Shown in pieces: positions 1 to 8,499 of a stretch of DNA of 41,591 bases. Source of the stretch: a virus; IMG/VR virus record IMGVR_UViG_3300037516_001702, positions 1 to 41,591 of that record; one strand, written 5' to 3'. The notes under the pieces are model-generated. The model did no database searches. It was not told the origin of the DNA and saw only the letters and a list, made by a program, of their open reading frames with translations. Position 1 is the stretch's first letter; every line of letters starts with the position of its first letter. Both the position numbers and the translations under genes were made by a program.

Positions 1-667
1 TTGTACATATCAAATCTGCAATAACAGGTGCGACCGCTGCTCCGATTGCAATACCAACACCCGCTGGCGTTGCCCATAATGCTGCTGAATCTAAACTTTT
101 GGCTAAACAGTTTGAGATTATGTTTTTTAATAGCGTGGGGTCGATGCTCTCGCCAACGAATGGTATTAGTAAAAACCCTTCCGTTATGATTTCGCTCATT
201 GCCGCTACTGCCACGGCCTTGGTTGCCATATCTGCAACATAAAGAAGCGGCTGCGCCATAATTGATAGAGCGGTTGATGTTGCTGCACCTGCGGGTTGTG
301 CTGGCGTAAAATAGGCAACAACCCCAGCTGAGATTGCTGCAGTTACCGCTATGTTGCAGGAGTTTTTGTCCAGCCATTCGTATGCGTCTACTACACCATC
401 TTTTACTACTTCATAGCCTGATTCTATTTTATTTCCCAAATCAATGAGTACTGGCAATACTTCGTCCCCCACCTCCAAGGCAACCATGTCTTCAAACGTG
501 TGGTTCTCTTCGGGATGAGCGTGAATGTACCTTCTGGCGTTTTCGGTAAGTGCGTGATAACCGCAGTCCGAACCTGGCCATTCACCACCCCAACCGTAAG
601 ACCTCACCTCATAGGGGTCACAGTCTGAGCAATGAAAAACAACTCCAATACCTTTTTGTGCTGCCAT
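1..667 (-). CDS. Hydrophobic protein of unknown function, 3' end beyond the window
   Basis: An open frame starts at ATG 667 and stays open to the left edge, about 222 codons, so the C-terminus is missing. The start is preceded by an AGAGGA ribosome site. The first 60 residues are polar, with a CSDC pair near residue 14 and several His. From about residue 110 the protein is rich in Ala, Val and Ile, with at least three hydrophobic stretches that could be membrane segments or buried helices (around residues 110-130, 140-160 and 200-220). It lies 35 bases after the Cys-rich gene in the same leftward block. I do not recognise the family. A holin, a pore-forming protein or an injected membrane protein are possible, but nothing in the sequence decides this. 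Confidence 0.75.
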   Translation of the reverse strand, partial: MAAQKGIGVVFHCSDCDPYEVRSYGWGGEWPGSDCGYHALTENARRYIHAHPEENHTFEDMVALEVGDEVLPVLIDLGNKIESGYEVVKDGVVDAYEWLDKNSCNIAVTAAISAGVVAYFTPAQPAGAATSTALSIMAQPLLYVADMATKAVAVAAMSEIITEGFLLIPFVGESIDPTLLKNIISNCLAKSLDSAALWATPAGVGIAIGAAVAPVIADLICT

Positions 668-702
668 TTTATTTTCCTCTACTTATATTGTTCATGGTCG
701 AT

Positions 703-1161
703 TCAGTCTTGCTTGACGCTAGTTATCGGTCCGCCAGCAACCCATGCGCGGCAAGTTCTCTTGGATGCACACTTAAAATCAAACGCTTCGCAGTAGCCTA
801 GTTCGCCGGCTTTGTCTATTGCTTCCCATTCATCTTTTTTTTCTTCCCCAACGAGCCCGCCCTGTATGCATGACTTCATTTGCGGGGTAACAATAAATAC
901 GGAGCAGTTACCACATTTTTGCTTTTTGGCCTCTTCAGCACTTACTTCCCACTCATTGGCAAGCTTTGACCAGAACTCTTCATTTTCCTCTCCTGGATTA
1001 AGTGGACCATAATCAGCAACGGCAATTGCCTTTTTACGATTTTGAAGATTTACAGAAATGTCCTTTGTTGCTGTCGGGCATTTGGCGGAATCGTCTGCTT
1101 TTTCCTCTATGCGAATACCCTTGATTGGCCCATTATAAGAAGCCCACGTATTGTCGCTCAC
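703..1161 (-). CDS. Cys-rich small protein, possible metal-binding module
   Basis: A protein of about 152 residues with a C-terminal cluster of cysteines: CGNC near residue 82, a single Cys about 20 residues on, then GYCEAFDFKCASKRTC. It ends in a WVAGGPI stretch. This spacing suggests a zinc or Fe-S site, and similar short Cys modules are, from memory, common in environmental phages without a known role. I chose the GTG at 1161 over an ATG at 1176. The GTG has GGGAGG seven bases upstream and its GTGA overlaps the stop of the nuclease gene by four bases, a usual form of translational coupling, while the ATG has no clear ribosome site. The function is unknown; head-associated protein is likely from position alone. 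Confidence 0.8.
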   Translation of the reverse strand: MSDNTWASYNGPIKGIRIEEKADDSAKCPTATKDISVNLQNRKKAIAVADYGPLNPGEENEEFWSKLANEWEVSAEEAKKQKCGNCSVFIVTPQMKSCIQGGLVGEEKKDEWEAIDKAGELGYCEAFDFKCASKRTCRAWVAGGPITSVKQD

Positions 1162-1556
1162 TTGAATTCCTCCCATGTCTTGTCGCCCACACCAAAATAT
1201 TCGCGAGCATAACCCGCAGATACAATGTCAAGGTTGAGACAAGCTGTTTTTTCTGACTTTATGTCCTTGTCTGAATAAATCTGTGCAAGAACTCTGCCGT
1301 ATTTGTCATCTTTTCCTGCGATTGTTTTAAGAAAAACTACTTGATGCCTAGTGGTCCAGTCTTGAGTGAAAGATTTGGCTTTTAGTCCCATCTCTTTTTC
1401 TCCCAAATCCTTAGTTCTTGACTCGGGGGTGTTGAGTCCGTAGAGCCGAACTCTTACCTTATGATGAATATTGAAGCCGAGGTCAATGAGAACATCAAGC
1501 GTGTCCCCATCAACCACCTTAATAACTTTTGCTGCATACCAAAATTGTTCAGCCAT
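1158..1556 (-). CDS. Staphylococcal nuclease-like (SNase/thermonuclease) protein
   Basis: At 132 residues this is close to a single SNase domain (OB fold) with little extra. The family hallmarks are visible. VVDGDTLDV at about residues 14-22 supplies the calcium-binding acidic residues. VRLYGLNTPES at 36-46 holds the catalytic Arg37 and Glu45 equivalents. KYGRVLAQI holds the second catalytic Arg, and AGYAREYFG is near the C-terminus. Known members are calcium-dependent nucleases cutting DNA and RNA. No signal peptide is seen, so it acts in the cytoplasm or is carried in the virion. It overlaps the upstream gene by eight bases and the downstream gene by four, with a GGAGA site before the ATG. 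A role in host DNA breakdown or in entry is inference. Confidence 0.9.
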   Translation of the reverse strand: MAEQFWYAAKVIKVVDGDTLDVLIDLGFNIHHKVRVRLYGLNTPESRTKDLGEKEMGLKAKSFTQDWTTRHQVVFLKTIAGKDDKYGRVLAQIYSDKDIKSEKTACLNLDIVSAGYAREYFGVGDKTWEEFK

Positions 1557-2364
1557 TTTTTTGCTTTCTCCGCTTTCGCATCATTTTTGAGGCACTAGCA
1601 ATTCTCTTGGCCTTGTCTGCGTCTGACGGAATATACGACATAGAGGACTTGAGGGATGGGACCAAGCTCGCTAGTTCACGTCTTGCCGCAATCCTGAGAG
1701 ACAGTTCGCCGTCTGCGTCAATGTCAGAATAATCAAAAATCCCACCTGTTGGGCAAACGCCTTTCATTTCTTCTGAATCAAGATTTGAGTAGTAATTTTC
1801 AGACGCATTTTTGTTGAAGATATCGAACTCGGAATATGATTTTGTTTTATCTTTTGTTTTTTGATAACGCTGGAGCATGCGGCGTCCCTTAGCTGCGAGC
1901 TTTTTGGCATCATCCACGTTTTGTGGCACTGGCTCTCCCCATGCGGCAGCGGACAACGCGAGTCTTGTTGCTCTTCCCTTTTCATCTTTCATGGGTCCAG
2001 AGGGGTTCGTAAAAAATCTAGTTAGAAAGGAGCCTTTTCTTCTCATTTTCTCTGGGGTATTCGCAGCACCCATTACCCCCGGCTTAAGGTTGGCCCCTTC
2101 TTTTCTGCGGAAATACGCTCGTCCGGCTGCGGTCAGTCCACCCTTAGGGTCACGATAGACAGGCTTGCTGACGCTCTTTTCAATCATCTTACTGAAGACA
2201 GAGGAACCATAGTACTCGTCGAACATGGGTTGCATTTCAAGGCGCTTGAGTTCGATTATGGATTGCTCGGTAATTTGCTCAAGGACTATTTCTGATTCAA
2301 TTTGGTCAGATATTGCCTGTAGCTCTTCATAAAGCTTCTGGGTTTCGTCAATAGGGTTTGTCAT
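1549..2364 (-). CDS. Unknown structural-region protein with a DUF6321-like domain
   Basis: A protein of about 271 residues. The N-terminal 60 residues are helical and acidic. A central segment (about residues 75-150) begins with DPKGGLTAAGRAYFRRKEG and continues through KPGVMGAANTPEKMRRKGS to ALSAAAWGEPVP. This resembles a conserved domain of cyanophage and actinophage head genes that I recall as DUF6321, not verified here. The C-terminus is strongly basic (MMRKRRKQKNG). The longest frame begins at a GTG at 2370, but I prefer the ATG at 2364, which lies about nine bases after GGGAAGA; the two differ by two residues. It follows the terminator behind the capsid gene and overlaps the nuclease gene. 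The biochemical role is unknown. Confidence 0.75.
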   Translation of the reverse strand: MTNPIDETQKLYEELQAISDQIESEIVLEQITEQSIIELKRLEMQPMFDEYYGSSVFSKMIEKSVSKPVYRDPKGGLTAAGRAYFRRKEGANLKPGVMGAANTPEKMRRKGSFLTRFFTNPSGPMKDEKGRATRLALSAAAWGEPVPQNVDDAKKLAAKGRRMLQRYQKTKDKTKSYSEFDIFNKNASENYYSNLDSEEMKGVCPTGGIFDYSDIDADGELSLRIAARRELASLVPSLKSSMSYIPSDADKAKRIASASKMMRKRRKQKNG

Positions 2365-2405
2365 ATACACAATCTTCCCACATAAATGTGTCGATATAAA
2401 GGAAA

Positions 2406-2446
2406 CCCCCCGGTTTCACCACATTTAAGCGGCTACTTCCGGGGGG
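2406..2446 (-). terminator. Rho-independent terminator behind the capsid gene
   Basis: The arms CCCCCCGG (2406-2413) and CCGGGGGG (2439-2446) pair perfectly over eight GC pairs. A further weak CCGC/GTGG helix lies inside the 25-base loop. On the leftward transcript the stem is followed by TTTCCTTTATAT. It sits 22 bases after the capsid stop codon, as expected for a terminator, or partial terminator, that limits readthrough from the strongly expressed capsid message. Confidence 0.75.
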
Positions 2447-2468
2447 AACCCTTAAGAGCTAGAAGTTA

Positions 2469-3818
2469 TCAGGCTGGCTCGTTGTCGAAGGTAACCTCAA
2501 CGAACGCTTCGGGACGCTTCACTGCGAGAGCTAAACGCTGCTCGGCGAGAATCACGATTGCGTTACGGATGAAGAAGTCCGAGTGCTGCTCAGAGATACG
2601 AATGCTCGCCTCTTCGCGGTCGTACAACTGTGCTCCTGTACCGAATGCTCCGACAAGGGCCTTGCCAGCGGTCATTGCTGGGGTATCAATTACCGGCATT
2701 CTCCAGACGCGTGGCTCGCCACCCATTGCAACCGAAACTGCGATGAGGTACTGGCCATTGGCATCCTTGGTCAATTCGATGTCTTCCCAGTCGTTCGGGT
2801 GCAGTACGACGCCAGATGGCTCGTAGTAAGCAAGGAACGAGAGAGTTGCGGCGCGACGAAGTGCATCGGCCTTTGTATCTGCGACCGGGGAGTTTTCTCC
2901 ATCTGACCAGGCGTATTGCTGGATGTTGGGGGTATTCAAAACACCAAGCAAGTTCTCGCCGACGCCATCACCATTGAGGATTTGATTATCCTCAAGGAGA
3001 CGGAGACCGTACATGAGTTCGTTGTCGATGATTGAACGCAATTGCGGCTCGTCCGACAGAACGTTGCGGTGTGCAGCTTCCCAGTGTGCGAGTGTGCGAA
3101 TTGGGGCTTGCTCACCAACGAAGGCGAACGACGACTGTGGCTTGAGGCCAAAGGCGGTGTTGCCGCTATTTCGCTCAGCAACCGATGAGGCGCTGTTCGT
3201 ACCATGGCCCGTCTGTAGGGTCGTGAAACCCAACTGACGGAAGTATTCGATAACAGCAGCATTGGTCTTACGGGCCGGGAACAAGTCGCGAACGCGCTTT
3301 GTGCGGGTCGGCGGGGTCACCATCGGGTCACGCTGAATCGTTCCAAACGAACCAGGGGTGCCGGTCGGGGTTGCCGAGAAGACATCCTTGACGTTGTACA
3401 TTCCTTGGGTCGTCAGTGAAGCAGCGACGGTCCATGGGGCAACCATGTTTGCGCCATTGCGACCACCATTGAGTGCCTTGAATTCCGGAGAATCAAGAAA
3501 TAGCTGACCGATGCTCTTGATTTCACGTGAAGACAAGTGACTGAGGTCTGCGGCAGCGGCAGCGTACATTGCTGCGGCTGATTCGCCTGCAGGCTGTGAG
3601 CCCCACTGGTCGACTGACTTCATGGTATCAAGGTCACTAAGAAGCGACTTGATTTCCTTGATGTCTCGCATGTTCTTGTCGAACGCGGTCTTCTGTTCCG
3701 TAGTGACGACTACTGTGCCGTCTTCTACCTTGAATGAGTCAGCGATGGTCTTGTTGTCTGCCATCTTCTGACGGAGGGCTGATTGAAGCTCCTCGGTACG
3801 GGAATTGTCTTGCGACAT
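2469..3818 (-). CDS. Major capsid protein, HK97 fold
   Basis: A 449-residue protein with the length and layout of HK97-type phage capsid proteins. There is an N-terminal helical, charged delta-like region (about residues 1-110) that probably acts as an internal scaffold and is removed by the prohead protease. A core follows, with GFTTLQT, a long charged helix region around HWEAAHRNVLSDEPQLRS (typical of the spine helix), ELMYGLRLLEDNQILNGDG, VLHPNDWEDIEL and a C-terminal FFIRNAIVILAEQRLALAV strand (P-domain and axial-domain signatures). LSSRE at residues 95-99, near the end of the delta-like region, resembles the LSSG motif of the giant proteins. An AGAGGAGA ribosome site lies six bases before the ATG. 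It has its own leader upstream and a terminator downstream, which fits high late expression. Confidence 0.95.
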   Translation of the reverse strand: MSQDNSRTEELQSALRQKMADNKTIADSFKVEDGTVVVTTEQKTAFDKNMRDIKEIKSLLSDLDTMKSVDQWGSQPAGESAAAMYAAAAADLSHLSSREIKSIGQLFLDSPEFKALNGGRNGANMVAPWTVAASLTTQGMYNVKDVFSATPTGTPGSFGTIQRDPMVTPPTRTKRVRDLFPARKTNAAVIEYFRQLGFTTLQTGHGTNSASSVAERNSGNTAFGLKPQSSFAFVGEQAPIRTLAHWEAAHRNVLSDEPQLRSIIDNELMYGLRLLEDNQILNGDGVGENLLGVLNTPNIQQYAWSDGENSPVADTKADALRRAATLSFLAYYEPSGVVLHPNDWEDIELTKDANGQYLIAVSVAMGGEPRVWRMPVIDTPAMTAGKALVGAFGTGAQLYDREEASIRISEQHSDFFIRNAIVILAEQRLALAVKRPEAFVEVTFDNEPA

Positions 3819-3982
3819 TTGTTTCTCCTCTGTTGAGATTGAGTGTTGGGTTGTTGTTGTTGTTGTTTATCTAGGCTTAGGTCAGCACCCAGCACTATGT
3901 ATAATCAAAAATAACAGATGATTTACACTCTCCAGTGGAACTAATAATATTTTGCAATTAAAGTACGTAAATAGATGAAGTA
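3819..3982 (-). promoter_or_regulatory. Promoter and CAA-rich leader of the capsid gene
   Basis: A 164-base non-coding gap before the capsid gene, long for this block. On the leftward strand it is AT-rich with a TATACA -10 candidate near 3896-3901. The transcript leader then carries (CAA)5 (3851-3865) and CAACA/CAATC repeats up to the AGAGGAGA ribosome site. Such unstructured CA-rich leaders usually help translation. No convincing -35 box is seen, so the exact promoter is uncertain. Confidence 0.5.
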
Positions 3983-4645
3983 TTATTTAATACGTAGTTC
4001 TTTTGCTAGCGAACTTTTTCTCGCTACATTTGGCTTAGAAGTCTCTCTTAGAACTGTTCTTACTGCACGTCGCGTCTCTTCTTCGCGACGATTCCGCATG
4101 TTTCTGCGCCCTAAATCAGTAGAACCAGTCCTGTTTGAATAATCGCTCATATTGGTACATGGCATCCAAACCGTGCGCCCAGACTTGCTTATTCGCCTAC
4201 TAATACCTATGCATCCGATTTGACGGGAACGAGCCCTCGCTGAGTCTGCATCCAAGAACACATCGACATCATTGTCGCGTACGAATTCAGGTCCGGCCCC
4301 TTTCGTGCCACAGCAGTTAAGTGATTTTGAATTAAATGAAGAGCCTGAAACGAGCCCCACGCCAGGGAGTGACTCAATGCCACGGATTGGCTTTTCTCTT
4401 AGGTTTTCCCAGCCGTCAGGCCGGCGTTTATTTTTCCCCTTGGTACGTTCCTTTGATGATTTTGAACCAGGAACCACGGTTCGCCATTTTGATGTTTCGG
4501 CAGTATTGGATATTCTTTCTAGTTCCTCTATTGATTCACAAGGTATCCAATTTCCTTTGCGGTCCTTGTGGGCACCAGAACAGCCAATATCTTTAGCTAG
4601 ACGCAGGGCGTCAGCCTTTTTTACCAAATCTTTTTTACTTGCCAT
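3983..4645 (-). CDS. Basic protein with a duplicated IGC-x-W-x-PC motif
   Basis: A 220-residue, strongly basic protein of unknown function. Two copies of one motif are visible: IGCSGAHKDRKGNWIPC at about residues 20-36 and IGCIGISRRISKSGRTVWMPC at about 143-163. Each is preceded by a helix beginning AD(A/S) and followed by a short charged segment. The two Cys in each copy could bind a metal or form a disulfide. Similar GCSG...MPC motifs occur, from memory, in marine and freshwater phage head-region proteins. The linker holds a CC pair near residue 111. The C-terminal 40 residues are Arg-rich. The ATG overlaps the end of the upstream gene by 11 bases. It lies directly upstream of the capsid promoter, so a minor head or decoration role is plausible. 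Confidence 0.8.
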   Translation of the reverse strand: MASKKDLVKKADALRLAKDIGCSGAHKDRKGNWIPCESIEELERISNTAETSKWRTVVPGSKSSKERTKGKNKRRPDGWENLREKPIRGIESLPGVGLVSGSSFNSKSLNCCGTKGAGPEFVRDNDVDVFLDADSARARSRQIGCIGISRRISKSGRTVWMPCTNMSDYSNRTGSTDLGRRNMRNRREEETRRAVRTVLRETSKPNVARKSSLAKELRIK

Positions 4646-5327
4646 TTTTGACCTGCCTGCGGGCTTTTTGTATTCGTTCTGAAATTTGTTGTTTTTCAGG
4701 AGAACGTTCTCCGCCTGCTAGCCCAAGAAGGACCTTTGCCCTGCGTGCGACTCTACGCTTATCGCTACTTTGCATTATTTCTTTATCGGCTGATTTTCTA
4801 ATGAAACTCTTGCCGAAAGAAGAATTAAGAACTTCTTTCTCGATACTGCTAAAGGCAAACTTTGGATTTAGTTCAATCCGCCCCATTTTTTCGTTAAAAA
4901 TTATCTTCCCGCTATGTATTCTTCGGATGAAGTTAGACCTGCGCACAGAATTCTTGAATGATTCAGCTTTGAATGCAATAGCATTAATTTTGTTAGTGCT
5001 GTTTGTGAACTTATTCATTTCTAGTCCAATCGCATTAATTTTTCGATGCGATATGTCATTTATTGATTTTCTGGCATATGTAAAATTTTCTTGCTTAACC
5101 TGGTTTTCTTTTTCTGGCACTTGGAGATTATTTTTGTCAGCAAAAAATCCAGTAAAAACGCAACCAACAGGCACGTTTGCACCAATGTTTTTTTCATCAA
5201 AATCAAAATCTTCAATAATTGATTTACCAAATTCAGTAATCGATTTTACGTGAATAACTTCATTTTCCATCGATGCCATAACGTGCGGCATTCCACTAAA
5301 TACGTCTTTTATGAAACCAATTTTCAT
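4635..5327 (-). CDS. Unknown head-region protein
   Basis: A 230-residue protein with no family I recognise. The N-terminal 65 residues look like a compact beta-rich domain (MKIGFIKDVFSGMPHVMAS...GCVFTGFF). The middle is helical and rich in Lys, Asn and Ile. The C-terminus (about residues 185-230) is highly basic, with KRRVARRAKVLLGLAGGE followed by Lys/Arg-rich helix, and could contact DNA or the acidic scaffold. The start is firm: GGAGG lies seven bases before the ATG, which overlaps the upstream stop as ATGA. Base composition is more AT-rich than its neighbours. Confidence 0.75.
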   Translation of the reverse strand: MKIGFIKDVFSGMPHVMASMENEVIHVKSITEFGKSIIEDFDFDEKNIGANVPVGCVFTGFFADKNNLQVPEKENQVKQENFTYARKSINDISHRKINAIGLEMNKFTNSTNKINAIAFKAESFKNSVRRSNFIRRIHSGKIIFNEKMGRIELNPKFAFSSIEKEVLNSSFGKSFIRKSADKEIMQSSDKRRVARRAKVLLGLAGGERSPEKQQISERIQKARRQVKNGK

Positions 5328-7345
5328 ACATTGCCTCCAGAGAACAGTAGTTTTAGGCTGTTTTTACCACTTTGCAAACCTTCAAGGCGTACTTCGAATA
5401 GCTTCCCAATGATATTCATATGTATTCTTTCTCCTTCGGAAATACCATATTGATTCATCGAGTCGTTGAAATTTTTAGGATTGAATTTCCTTGCTCTATT
5501 TATTAGGATGTTTAGATATTTCATAAACAACAATCTTTGTTCGGCTTTTAGTGCTTGGTAATAATCGGAATATGCCGGAGTTGCTTGTGAACTATAAAAT
5601 TCGCTGAGCGTCATTTTCATGCGATTCGTAATTTCAATTTTAGACAAGTCTATTAATCCGGATGTGGAGTTTTGCCCCAGTACGAGCCTTCGAGCGTCAG
5701 GGGTATCTAGCGTGTATATAGACGTCATCGGACGTTCGCGCTGGTCGGTGAGGAAATCTGACACAAACATTGCCGCCACGTCCTGAGGGTCGAGCTCGTT
5801 GAATTTCGCATCCGGATTGAAAACGGCTCCAGGTATTGCCGCAGTTACCTCTTGACGCAGAAACTGACGTGAATCACCCTGCTTTGATGCAAAGACGACG
5901 TCTGGAGATTCCAGCCCAAGAGACTGCTGCACATCTGATGCAAATCTTTCGGCAATATGTTGAAACTTGGATGGCTTTTCGTAAAGAAAAAGACTTTCTG
6001 ACGGGGTGGATATAGCGCTAATGTTGTTGGCTAATCTCTGTCTTTGTACTACTCCAGCTTTTGCGAGTATCTTGGGCATGATTGAAGGGTCAACCGAAGA
6101 AAGGCTTCCCCCATCAACAATAAATTGAATAGCTTCATCCACGCTTTTTATGAGTTTGCGTCGTGGTCCAAATGATTCGGTATTTCTTACGGACGAAGAC
6201 TCGGTCATCGACGAAAGTCTCTTGCCCCAGACCTGAGACGCCCAGCTCATTCTCCCCTTTATAACTTCATTGGGGTTTTTGACACCAGTAAAAGATTCGG
6301 AATATTTGAGACCGTCTCCTATCTCTTCGGCAACATTACGTAGTCTTTTGGCCGGGTCGCGCGAATTATCCATGGCCATGGCCTGATTGACAACGCGTCC
6401 TAGTTTTCTTCGCTCTCCAATTTCCAATTTCCTAGCTTTTTCTAATCTCAGATATGAGCCCCCGGGGAGAACATAGACCAAGGACTTGACACCAGTATTT
6501 GACAGAAGACCAAGCTCTTCGCCGCCAATATCCTTTGGTGAAAGCGCTGACATTATAAATAATGCCCCCTCCATGTCTCTGTTGTCTGGGATTGCTCTCA
6601 AAACTTTGTTTGGAACTACCGGTTCAAGCACGAAGCCGTCACGCCTCACCATGCGGCGCACCTTGATGCCAGAATCCTTATTAAACGCGCCTATGGACTT
6701 GATTGAATCATTCAGTCTTGACGCTGCTGTTTTGGGATTATCGTACGTAACTTTAGGGATTTGTGGAGCCCTGGAGAGGATGATTGAGCTGTCGTACGGT
6801 GCCCCAGTTATGTCCCTTCCTGTTGTTTCTGGGGTTATTCCAGAAGTCAATGCTCGTCGCCCAGCACTTATCGCAGCACCTAAAGCAGAGGGTATTCCAA
6901 ACAGTTTTGCCCCGCATGTAGAAAGGCGGTTGTCAGTGAACCTTCCGCCGTACTGGTAGCCCTCTGGGCATCTATGAGCCCTATTTTGTCCAGGGAGAGA
7001 GCCACCACGACCACCAGGTCGTCCTGGTGTTATGGTCCGATAAAAAGCAGAACGGACGGGAGACCTCAACGGACCCGTGTCTCCAGGGAGGAGGGTACTG
7101 CGAATCGTGCTTGCAATTTGGCGACCAGTATTGGCCTTGAATTGCATTTCATTTAAATAGGGGTCTCGCTTAGTCCGCCGAGTGTTATTAAACCTCTTTG
7201 ATAGGGCCTTGTACTCTGTCGCCCCCTGGGAAGACGTCTTCACACCACGCAGGTAATCTAGGTTTTGTTTTGTAGCAGCATCGAACAGAATAACTCGAGT
7301 TACGAGAACCTCACTGTCTCCACAGCATTCCTGAAAATCAGCCAC
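5324..7345 (-). CDS. Large unknown head protein with CPxG...FTD...C motif
   Basis: A 673-residue protein, GTG start at 7345 with GAGG six bases upstream, overlapping the previous gene by eight bases. The N-terminus contains GDSEVLVTRVILF. A Cys motif at about residues 126-149 (CPEGYQYGGRFTDNRLSTC) closely matches a motif in the 2846-residue giant (CPPGTPAANQFTD...C near residue 237). Around it the chain is rich in Gly, Pro and Arg (GRPGGRGGSLPGQ), so probably flexible. The centre has FVLEPVVPNKVLRAIPDNRDM and VYVLPGGSYLRLEKARK, a folded domain of unknown type. The C-terminus is helical. The shared motif suggests that this protein and the giant bind the same partner or metal. No catalytic motif was recognised. 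Confidence 0.8.
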   Translation of the reverse strand: MADFQECCGDSEVLVTRVILFDAATKQNLDYLRGVKTSSQGATEYKALSKRFNNTRRTKRDPYLNEMQFKANTGRQIASTIRSTLLPGDTGPLRSPVRSAFYRTITPGRPGGRGGSLPGQNRAHRCPEGYQYGGRFTDNRLSTCGAKLFGIPSALGAAISAGRRALTSGITPETTGRDITGAPYDSSIILSRAPQIPKVTYDNPKTAASRLNDSIKSIGAFNKDSGIKVRRMVRRDGFVLEPVVPNKVLRAIPDNRDMEGALFIMSALSPKDIGGEELGLLSNTGVKSLVYVLPGGSYLRLEKARKLEIGERRKLGRVVNQAMAMDNSRDPAKRLRNVAEEIGDGLKYSESFTGVKNPNEVIKGRMSWASQVWGKRLSSMTESSSVRNTESFGPRRKLIKSVDEAIQFIVDGGSLSSVDPSIMPKILAKAGVVQRQRLANNISAISTPSESLFLYEKPSKFQHIAERFASDVQQSLGLESPDVVFASKQGDSRQFLRQEVTAAIPGAVFNPDAKFNELDPQDVAAMFVSDFLTDQRERPMTSIYTLDTPDARRLVLGQNSTSGLIDLSKIEITNRMKMTLSEFYSSQATPAYSDYYQALKAEQRLLFMKYLNILINRARKFNPKNFNDSMNQYGISEGERIHMNIIGKLFEVRLEGLQSGKNSLKLLFSGGNV

Positions 7346-7994
7346 AACATTCCTCTTCCAGAGACGTGGTACGAATAACTACAGAGTACGCCTTTTTGCC
7401 GTTCTCATCTTCGCCTTCTATTTGCCAGTTATTTTCATCTTGAAGAAATTTGATAAATTTGGGTTCCATTTCAGAAAATTCACCTAAAACTTTTATTGCA
7501 TGCATTATGTCAGACTCGGTAACTACGAAATTTTGTTCTGTTTTGGACTCAATTTCTGAATGCTCGTAGAAAAAAATATCCGAATTAAGTGATGAGTCCG
7601 CGCTCTTCCCAGAATTCCGAATTATGTTTTTGGGTTTTTTCCCGTCAAGCGCTGACGCAAATTGAGAGTCTGTCCAATTGGTGAGTTTTCTAAATTTTTT
7701 GCGGCAATTTTTCATCCCTGGATGATGGCATCCTTCATTCGGCCACAGTCCAGTCGTCTCATGGTGCAGCCATGCGCAGATATTGTTCAACGGATATAGC
7801 TCGGGGTGATTGGCGAGAATGACCCTACATCGTCTGAAGCCACCGGGCTTTTTCATTATCGGACGCCAGTACCTAAGAAGACGCTCGAGGTTGCCTCTCC
7901 GAGGGCCGTAGCCACGCAGGACATCACCAGTAACAAGCTCTTGCGGCAGCATGCCACCAAGCGGGTCCGCTTTAATTAGCTCGTTATCCGACAT
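7338..7994 (-). CDS. Conserved phage protein of unknown function
   Basis: A 218-residue protein. The N-terminal half is well ordered, with GYGPRRGNLERLLRYWRP at about residues 28-45, GGFRRCRVILANHPELYP, a CAWLHHETTGLWPNEGCHH segment and KNCRKKFRKL. The density of His and Cys in the middle could form a metal site. I recall the RRGNLERLLRYWRPIM segment in many actinophage and metagenomic phage head operons, always without a role; this is memory, not a search. The C-terminal 100 residues are acidic and end in EEECCG. The GAGGAGC site lies eight bases before the ATG, which overlaps the upstream gene by 11 bases. Confidence 0.8.
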   Translation of the reverse strand: MSDNELIKADPLGGMLPQELVTGDVLRGYGPRRGNLERLLRYWRPIMKKPGGFRRCRVILANHPELYPLNNICAWLHHETTGLWPNEGCHHPGMKNCRKKFRKLTNWTDSQFASALDGKKPKNIIRNSGKSADSSLNSDIFFYEHSEIESKTEQNFVVTESDIMHAIKVLGEFSEMEPKFIKFLQDENNWQIEGEDENGKKAYSVVIRTTSLEEECCG

Positions 7995-8499
7995 CTTGCT
8001 GCTCCTCTAGTTGGCGAAGCGTTTTTGTAGCCCGCCATGCGAAATCTCGTTCTTCCGCGGTTTTGAAAATAAAGTTATTTGCATTTAACTTTACCATTTG
8101 ATTGCAGCATGACTTCGTAAGCATGCTCTGTTCAATGGTTTCCGAGATAAATGATTTGACTGCGCGTTTTGTTTTGTCAATCTTTTTCTTATTTTTGCCG
8201 ACAACAGCATGCGAAGGCATTGACTCAAGCATTGAATCTTTGACTGGTCTTGTTTTGGTTATAAAAGTTTCATACCATGCGCCAGATGTTGGTCTTTTGG
8301 GGGCGTCCCACATAAATCTCTGAAATGGAGTGGTGCGAAGTTTTGTAAAATTCCGAGCAGTACTCGAGAGGTGAATGATGTCAGCTTTCAATGCAGAGCC
8401 GTCAGAACGTTCGATTATTGCGTCTTTGTCTCCAGGCTTTGCGTCTAGGTCGTAATAGACACGACTATCGTTTAAGAGACCAACCAGTACTGACTTCAC
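7984..8499 (-). CDS. Unknown small head-region protein
   Basis: A 171-residue protein beginning at GTG 8499, with AGGGAG six bases upstream; its GTGA overlaps the stop codon of the 2846-residue giant. The N-terminal 75 residues look like a small beta domain (SVLVGLLNDSRVYYDLDAKPG), followed by FMWDAPKRPTSGAWYETF, which may be a binding loop. The C-terminal half is helical, with a CC pair near residue 131. No family is recognised. The overlap means it is translated together with the giant gene. The two products may act in the same complex, but that is inferred only from position. Confidence 0.75.
   Translation of the reverse strand: MKSVLVGLLNDSRVYYDLDAKPGDKDAIIERSDGSALKADIIHLSSTARNFTKLRTTPFQRFMWDAPKRPTSGAWYETFITKTRPVKDSMLESMPSHAVVGKNKKKIDKTKRAVKSFISETIEQSMLTKSCCNQMVKLNANNFIFKTAEERDFAWRATKTLRQLEEQQDVG

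Noticed and set aside
2386-2826. 146-codon plus-strand frame over the end of the capsid gene
   Set aside because: Lies over the terminator and the capsid coding region; no ribosome site or recognisable protein.
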